Part shown: piece by piece, positions 7,761 through 10,473 of the stretch | Layout: every line of letters begins with the position of its first letter | How positions within the stretch are numbered: position 1 is the stretch's first letter | NCBI GenBank assembly: GCA_001598975.1 | Contig: BBXU01003402.1 | Span: 1-10,473, forward strand | From: Parachlorella kessleri | Lineage: Eukaryota; Chlorophyta; Trebouxiophyceae; Chlorellales; Chlorellaceae | Direction of reading: 5' to 3' | Length of the DNA stretch: 10,473 nt | Program-made: the position numbers and the translations under genes | The notes under the pieces: model-generated | What the model saw: the letters and a program-made list of their open reading frames with translations, nothing else | Told to the model about the DNA's origin: nothing | Databases searched by the model: none

Positions 7761-8968
7761 ATGGGTGCGACCAAGCCTGAGGGAGCGGTTCCAGTAACTG
7801 CACAGCAAGGGCACCCCTACATTGCACCCGGTAGGCTGAGGATCGGTTGACATTTGAATATTATCTGCAGCCTAGTTAGTCAAGATCCAGCGCCCTGGGA
7901 GTTGGCAGCTGTTGGCAGGCCTGATGAAGCATATACCAATGACAGCAGTCTGACTTCTCACCGTGTATGCATCTGCAGGCCCGCCAGGCCCAGCTCAGGG
8001 CGTCCCTATGGGCCCTCCCCAGATGGGCCCTCCCTCTCCCATGCCGCCAGGGCCGGTAGTTTGGCAGCCAGCCCCTATCCCTGGCCTAAACATACGCCCA
8101 CCCAGGGTGAGCAGCGTGATTTCATGCACTTCTTTACCCGGCCGCGAGGGCTTTCAGCTTAGCATGAAATTGGGCTTATGATAGCCTGAAGTTTTCTTGG
8201 TGCAGGTCCCGCCGCAGCCCGGCCAAGTCATTGTCGGCTATGAAGTCTACAAGCATGAGGTATGCCTTATTTCAGACTTTATGCTCTTCCAGGGCAGGCA
8301 GCACGGCTACGACAGCAAGGTGTTGCGTGACCCTGTACCCTGTGTCACTCTGTCCACCCAATCAGTCACTCCGTACGGTAGACGTGAAGCTCCAAGGGAG
8401 ATTTGCCTGCAGTGAATATCGTTGGCTATTGCTTGCAGGCTGGGTGCTGCAAGTGCGAGGGCATGACACAGGGCGGCCTAATTGCTATCATAATCCTCAT
8501 GGTGGGTGCACAGTTGTAGGCTGCCAGACGCTTTTGCAATGCAGAGCACATCCGCTTTTGTATGGTTCTGCACCTCTCATCACATAATCCGTGCAGACAG
8601 TTCTCTACCAAGGCTGTGCGACCCACAGTGTCAATAGTGTTGGTGCAGCTCCTCTTCTGGCCCCTTGCCTGGGTCCCTTGCGTCATGCAAGACTGCTTTG
8701 AGAGCTACCAGGTGCGCTCGACAGCTGGCCTGCCCGTATTTGGCTTAATTGCTGATTTGGGACTGGGACCATCAGCAGGGTCACCTCCTGCTTGCTCATT
8801 TTAGGAACTCAGCAAATGTCAATATGCATCCTGTCACGTGGGTTTTAACAGCTGCTGGATTGTCTGTGGTTGCAGGTGCCTGTCTATGGTTATCCTCAGC
8901 AGCCCACGGCAGCACCACAGCACATGCAGGGCCCCCCAACCGGGGCCCCGGTATACCCATTGGGGTAG
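7761..8968 (+). CDS. Small Pro-rich single-span membrane protein, weakly LITAF-like
   Basis: Inferred exons: 7761-7830, 7979-8106, 8206-8259 (or to 8319), 8439-8501, 8649-8711, 8876-8968, all in phase. The product is 156 residues, or 176 if exon 3 extends. Residues 1-66 are Pro/Gly/Met-rich with GPP, MGPP and MPPGP repeats. QVIVGYEVYKHE follows, then a Cys cluster AGCCKCEG (CxxC at 87-90). A hydrophobic stretch at about 97-118, GLIAIIILMLLFWPLAW, spans the 8502-8648 intron and becomes continuous only when that intron is removed. VPCVMQDCFESYQVPVYGYP comes next, then a short Pro/Gln/Ala tail. The order CxxC, hydrophobic helix, VPxC---C resembles the membrane-inserting part of a LITAF domain, but the usual distal HxCxxC knuckle is absent. 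It probably sits in an endomembrane. I do not recognise a named family. The upstream gene on the same strand is more than 700 bp away. Confidence 0.7.
8260..8292 (+). other. 33-nt in-frame GT...AG segment at the exon 3 border
   Basis: This stretch begins GTATGC and ends CTCTTCCAG, is 33 nt (11 codons) and has no in-frame stop. It is followed by 27 nt coding GRQHGYDSK and then a further GT at 8320. Three models fit: exon 3 ends at 8259; exon 3 runs unspliced to 8319; or a 33-nt intron precedes a 27-nt microexon. A 33-nt spliceosomal intron would be unusually short. The sequence alone does not decide. Confidence 0.4.
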
Positions 8969-9394
8969 TGTAGCACCCATCACCCCATGCCAGCCTACCC
9001 TGCACTCCGCCGCCGCCAGCGCGCTACAATCTGATGGCCGGTGTTACACCTTGCAAAGTGCGCATGTGAGCATGAATGGTCCATGCATATGGCTCGAGAG
9101 CACCTGGAGACAGGGACACTTTAAGGGGGTTCGCCTTATCTCGAACAGTTCCCATATCTGTTGGGTGCTCCGTGCGGCGGGGAGCAGGATGCACATAGTT
9201 GCTTGGGAGTGCAAGGTTTGACTGCAGTGTCTTGCTATGACTGTGTGTCTGTGTCATGAGTAGGAACCGTGGCAGGCATGTGCGCTGCATGGCTGCAAAA
9301 GATATGTACATCCCAACGGCCATGTCACCTTGTTACTGTGAGCGGTACAGCCATATTGCGTCCGACAACGAACCTGGCAAGGCCGCTTTTTATC

Positions 9395-9422
9395 TGCCGC
9401 TGATACTATTGCGTCAGCGGCA
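9395..9422. repeat. Perfect 9-bp inverted repeat (hairpin)
   Basis: TGCCGCTGA (9395-9403) and TCAGCGGCA (9414-9422) are exact reverse complements around a 10-nt loop, TACTATTGCG. It could form an RNA hairpin in the 3' flank of the small membrane-protein gene. No function is shown. Confidence 0.7.
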
Positions 9423-9436
9423 TATGTATTGGTCTT

Positions 9437-9459
9437 GCTTTCTTCCTTTTTCTCCTCAG
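9437..9459 (+). other. Strong orphan polypyrimidine/AG 3' splice-like site
   Basis: TTGCTTTCTTCCTTTTTCTC followed by CTCAG is the most pyrimidine-rich acceptor-like site noticed in the window, yet it follows no recognised coding exon. It could end a 3' UTR intron of the upstream gene, or be the acceptor of an unrecognised exon. The sequence after it is open for some distance but runs into the minisatellite and has no recognisable protein content. Confidence 0.25.
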
Positions 9460-9606
9460 GCCAAGTATCTTTCTTGCCTCATTGTTCTTCTTTCCTTCTC
9501 CAAGTCGTTCAGGGATTCAAGTTATACTTGTTGGAAGTGGTTGAAGAGTAATAGAAGCCATTTACACAACCAAGGGCATGTCACTATGGGGAAGGCCCTA
9601 TCCCAT

Positions 9607-9642
9607 GGGCATCCTATGGAACTGTCCTACGGGCATCCCATG
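9607..9642 (+). repeat. Short direct repeat GGGCATCCYATG
   Basis: GGGCATCCTATG (9607-9618) and GGGCATCCCATG (9631-9642) are 24 bp apart and directly precede the minisatellite. Confidence 0.7.
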
Positions 9643-9646
9643 ACAG

Positions 9647-9789
9647 GACGACTGTGGGACCACTGTAGGATCACTGTGGGACGACTGTAGGACCACTGTG
9701 GGACGACTGTAGGACCACTACAGGACCACTGTGGGACGACTGTGGGACCACTGTGGGACGACTGTGGGACCACTACAGGACCACTGTGG
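9647..9789. repeat. Minisatellite, 13 units of 11 bp
   Basis: Thirteen contiguous 11-bp units without indels. Variants are GACGACTGTGG, GACCACTGTGG, GACGACTGTAG, GACCACTGTAG, GATCACTGTGG and GACCACTACAG. GACG and GACC units tend to alternate, suggesting a 22-bp higher-order unit. The pair GACCACTACAG-GACCACTGTGG occurs at 9713 and again at 9768, 55 bp apart, suggesting a block duplication. Repetitive open frames across it are by-products of the repeat. Confidence 0.95.
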
Positions 9790-9829
9790 GACATAGGACA
9801 AGCATATGGCGAGGGTAGCGTTACAAGTC

Positions 9830-9834
9830 TGTAA
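9830..9834 (+). terminator. TGTAA polyadenylation-type signal
   Basis: TGTAA is the usual polyadenylation signal of chlorophyte nuclear genes. It is the first plus-strand copy I found after the stop at 8968, which would imply a 3' UTR of about 860 nt unless a 3' UTR intron is removed. A 5-bp motif occurs by chance, so this is weak. Confidence 0.25.
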
Positions 9835-10012
9835 TGCCCGAACAGATGAGGGGCAGCTACAAGAAAGGCATCATGCACTTGAATCCCACATGCTAGACTC
9901 ATCAGTTGACAAACGAACTGCTGGGTAGCACATAGTACGATCCAGTTATGGTATGAGCCAAGTACAAATACTGCCCCTCTCAGTCCTGCTAGTACCCCAA
10001 CTCTCACTCCCA

Positions 10013-10167
10013 GTTTGCACTACCTGCCACCCATGCTATTAGCTTGTCATGAGGAGAGACCCTACTGGAACCAAACTCAGGCAAGGCCTAGGAGCACAAT
10101 TGAATCCAGCCCACCTCGCCATACAATAATTACCTATCTCATCCCTGTTTGCACTACCGCCACCCAT
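10013..10167. repeat. Diverged direct repeat, two copies 134 bp apart
   Basis: GTTTGCACTACCTGCCACCC followed by AT (10013-10034) and GTTTGCACTACCGCCACCCA followed by T (10147-10167) differ by one inserted base. Each is preceded by a CTCA-containing CT-rich stretch. They may be remnants of an older duplication or dispersed repeat; no element ends were recognised. Confidence 0.6.
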
Positions 10168-10473
10168 ACACATATGCATTGTCCTAGTCCTTGAGAGTTA
10201 CCAGTCAACAGTAAGGGTGCGTCCATGAGATTTAGACTGCTCCTGGTGCCCTGCCACAGTGGTGCTGGGAGAGTTGCGGCATGGGATCTGCAGCGCAGAG
10301 AGAAAGTCTGGTTTGGTGGCACAGTGCTCATTCACCTAGTATAGTGGCAGGCAGCACGAGGTGGCAATCACTAAGAGTTGGCCTAGCCCCAACAGCCTAT
10401 ACCGACAGCAAAGCATGTAGGCCAGCAACCCCGACTAAGCACAAGCCAAGCAACTCATAGCAAAGCACCAAAC

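Larger units (their letters stand above)
8969..10473. other. Long non-coding stretch with repeats
   Basis: No ORF here shows family-like content; the longest open stretches are repetitive or low-complexity. The start should be the 3' untranslated region of the small membrane-protein gene. The rest is probably intergenic, with the hairpin, splice-like site, minisatellite, TGTAA motif and direct repeats listed separately. Apart from the direct repeat, nothing specific is seen from about 9850 to 10473. Confidence 0.55.

Noticed and set aside
9256..9690. Plus-strand 144-codon ORF in the 3' flank
   Set aside because: It crosses a polypyrimidine tract and enters the minisatellite; composition is not protein-like and no family is recognised.
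9647..9789. CRISPR-like array
   Set aside because: The units are contiguous 11-bp tandem copies without spacers, in an intron-bearing nuclear context.
9627..10007. Minus-strand ORF with repeated GPTVVPQW-type peptides
   Set aside because: The peptide repeat is the 11-bp minisatellite read three units at a time; nothing outside the array looks coding.
1..10473. tRNA or rRNA genes
   Set aside because: No T-loop GTTCRANNC context with a matching acceptor stem and no rRNA-like conserved stretch was noticed on either strand; no covariance search could be run.

Overview
The window looks like nuclear DNA of a green alga (Chlorophyta). It is moderately GC-rich and carries intron-dense genes. Every intron boundary below was inferred by reading GT/GC...AG sites that keep the frame open and phases matched; there is no transcript evidence here. 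Nineteen introns were inferred. Their donors strongly favour GTG (GTGAGY, GTGCGN, GTGGGN), and two introns use GC-AG borders. A probable plastid protein of the photosynthetic lineage and a relic of a DUR3-type urea transporter also fit a green alga. The species cannot be determined.

Layout. (1) 1-1750, minus strand: 5' part of a gene for a probable plastid-targeted protein resembling the plant At4g37920 family. Five exons are visible and the 3' end lies outside the window. Its third intron contains a degenerate second copy of the branch point, 3' splice site and start of exon 4. (2) 1751-2036: short region between two divergent start codons, probably a bidirectional promoter. (3) 2037-7018, plus strand: complete 11-exon gene for a 611-residue BFR1-like coiled-coil protein. 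Fungal homologues bind mRNA and polysomes at the ER. The algal protein has an acidic, Ala-rich C-terminal extension with an ENFPSIGG motif. (4) 7019-7760: BFR1 3' flank, a minus-strand relic of a DUR3 first exon at 7227-7364, and the probable promoter of the next gene. (5) 7761-8968, plus strand: six-exon gene for a small protein of about 156-176 residues. It has a Pro-rich N-terminus, a CxxC, one hydrophobic segment and a VPCVMQDC segment. The family is not securely identified, but the order weakly recalls a degenerate LITAF domain. (6) 8969-10473: no convincing coding sequence. This stretch holds a perfect 9-bp hairpin, a strong orphan polypyrimidine/AG site, a 13-unit 11-bp minisatellite, a TGTAA polyadenylation-type signal and an old direct repeat.

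The three genes do not form an obvious pathway. Genes 1 and 2 may be co-regulated through the shared promoter. No mobile-element protein, CRISPR array, tRNA or rRNA was recognised. The best candidates for follow-up are the duplicated 3' splice site in gene 1, the antisense DUR3 relic downstream of BFR1, the paired GC-AG introns, and the unassigned small membrane protein.
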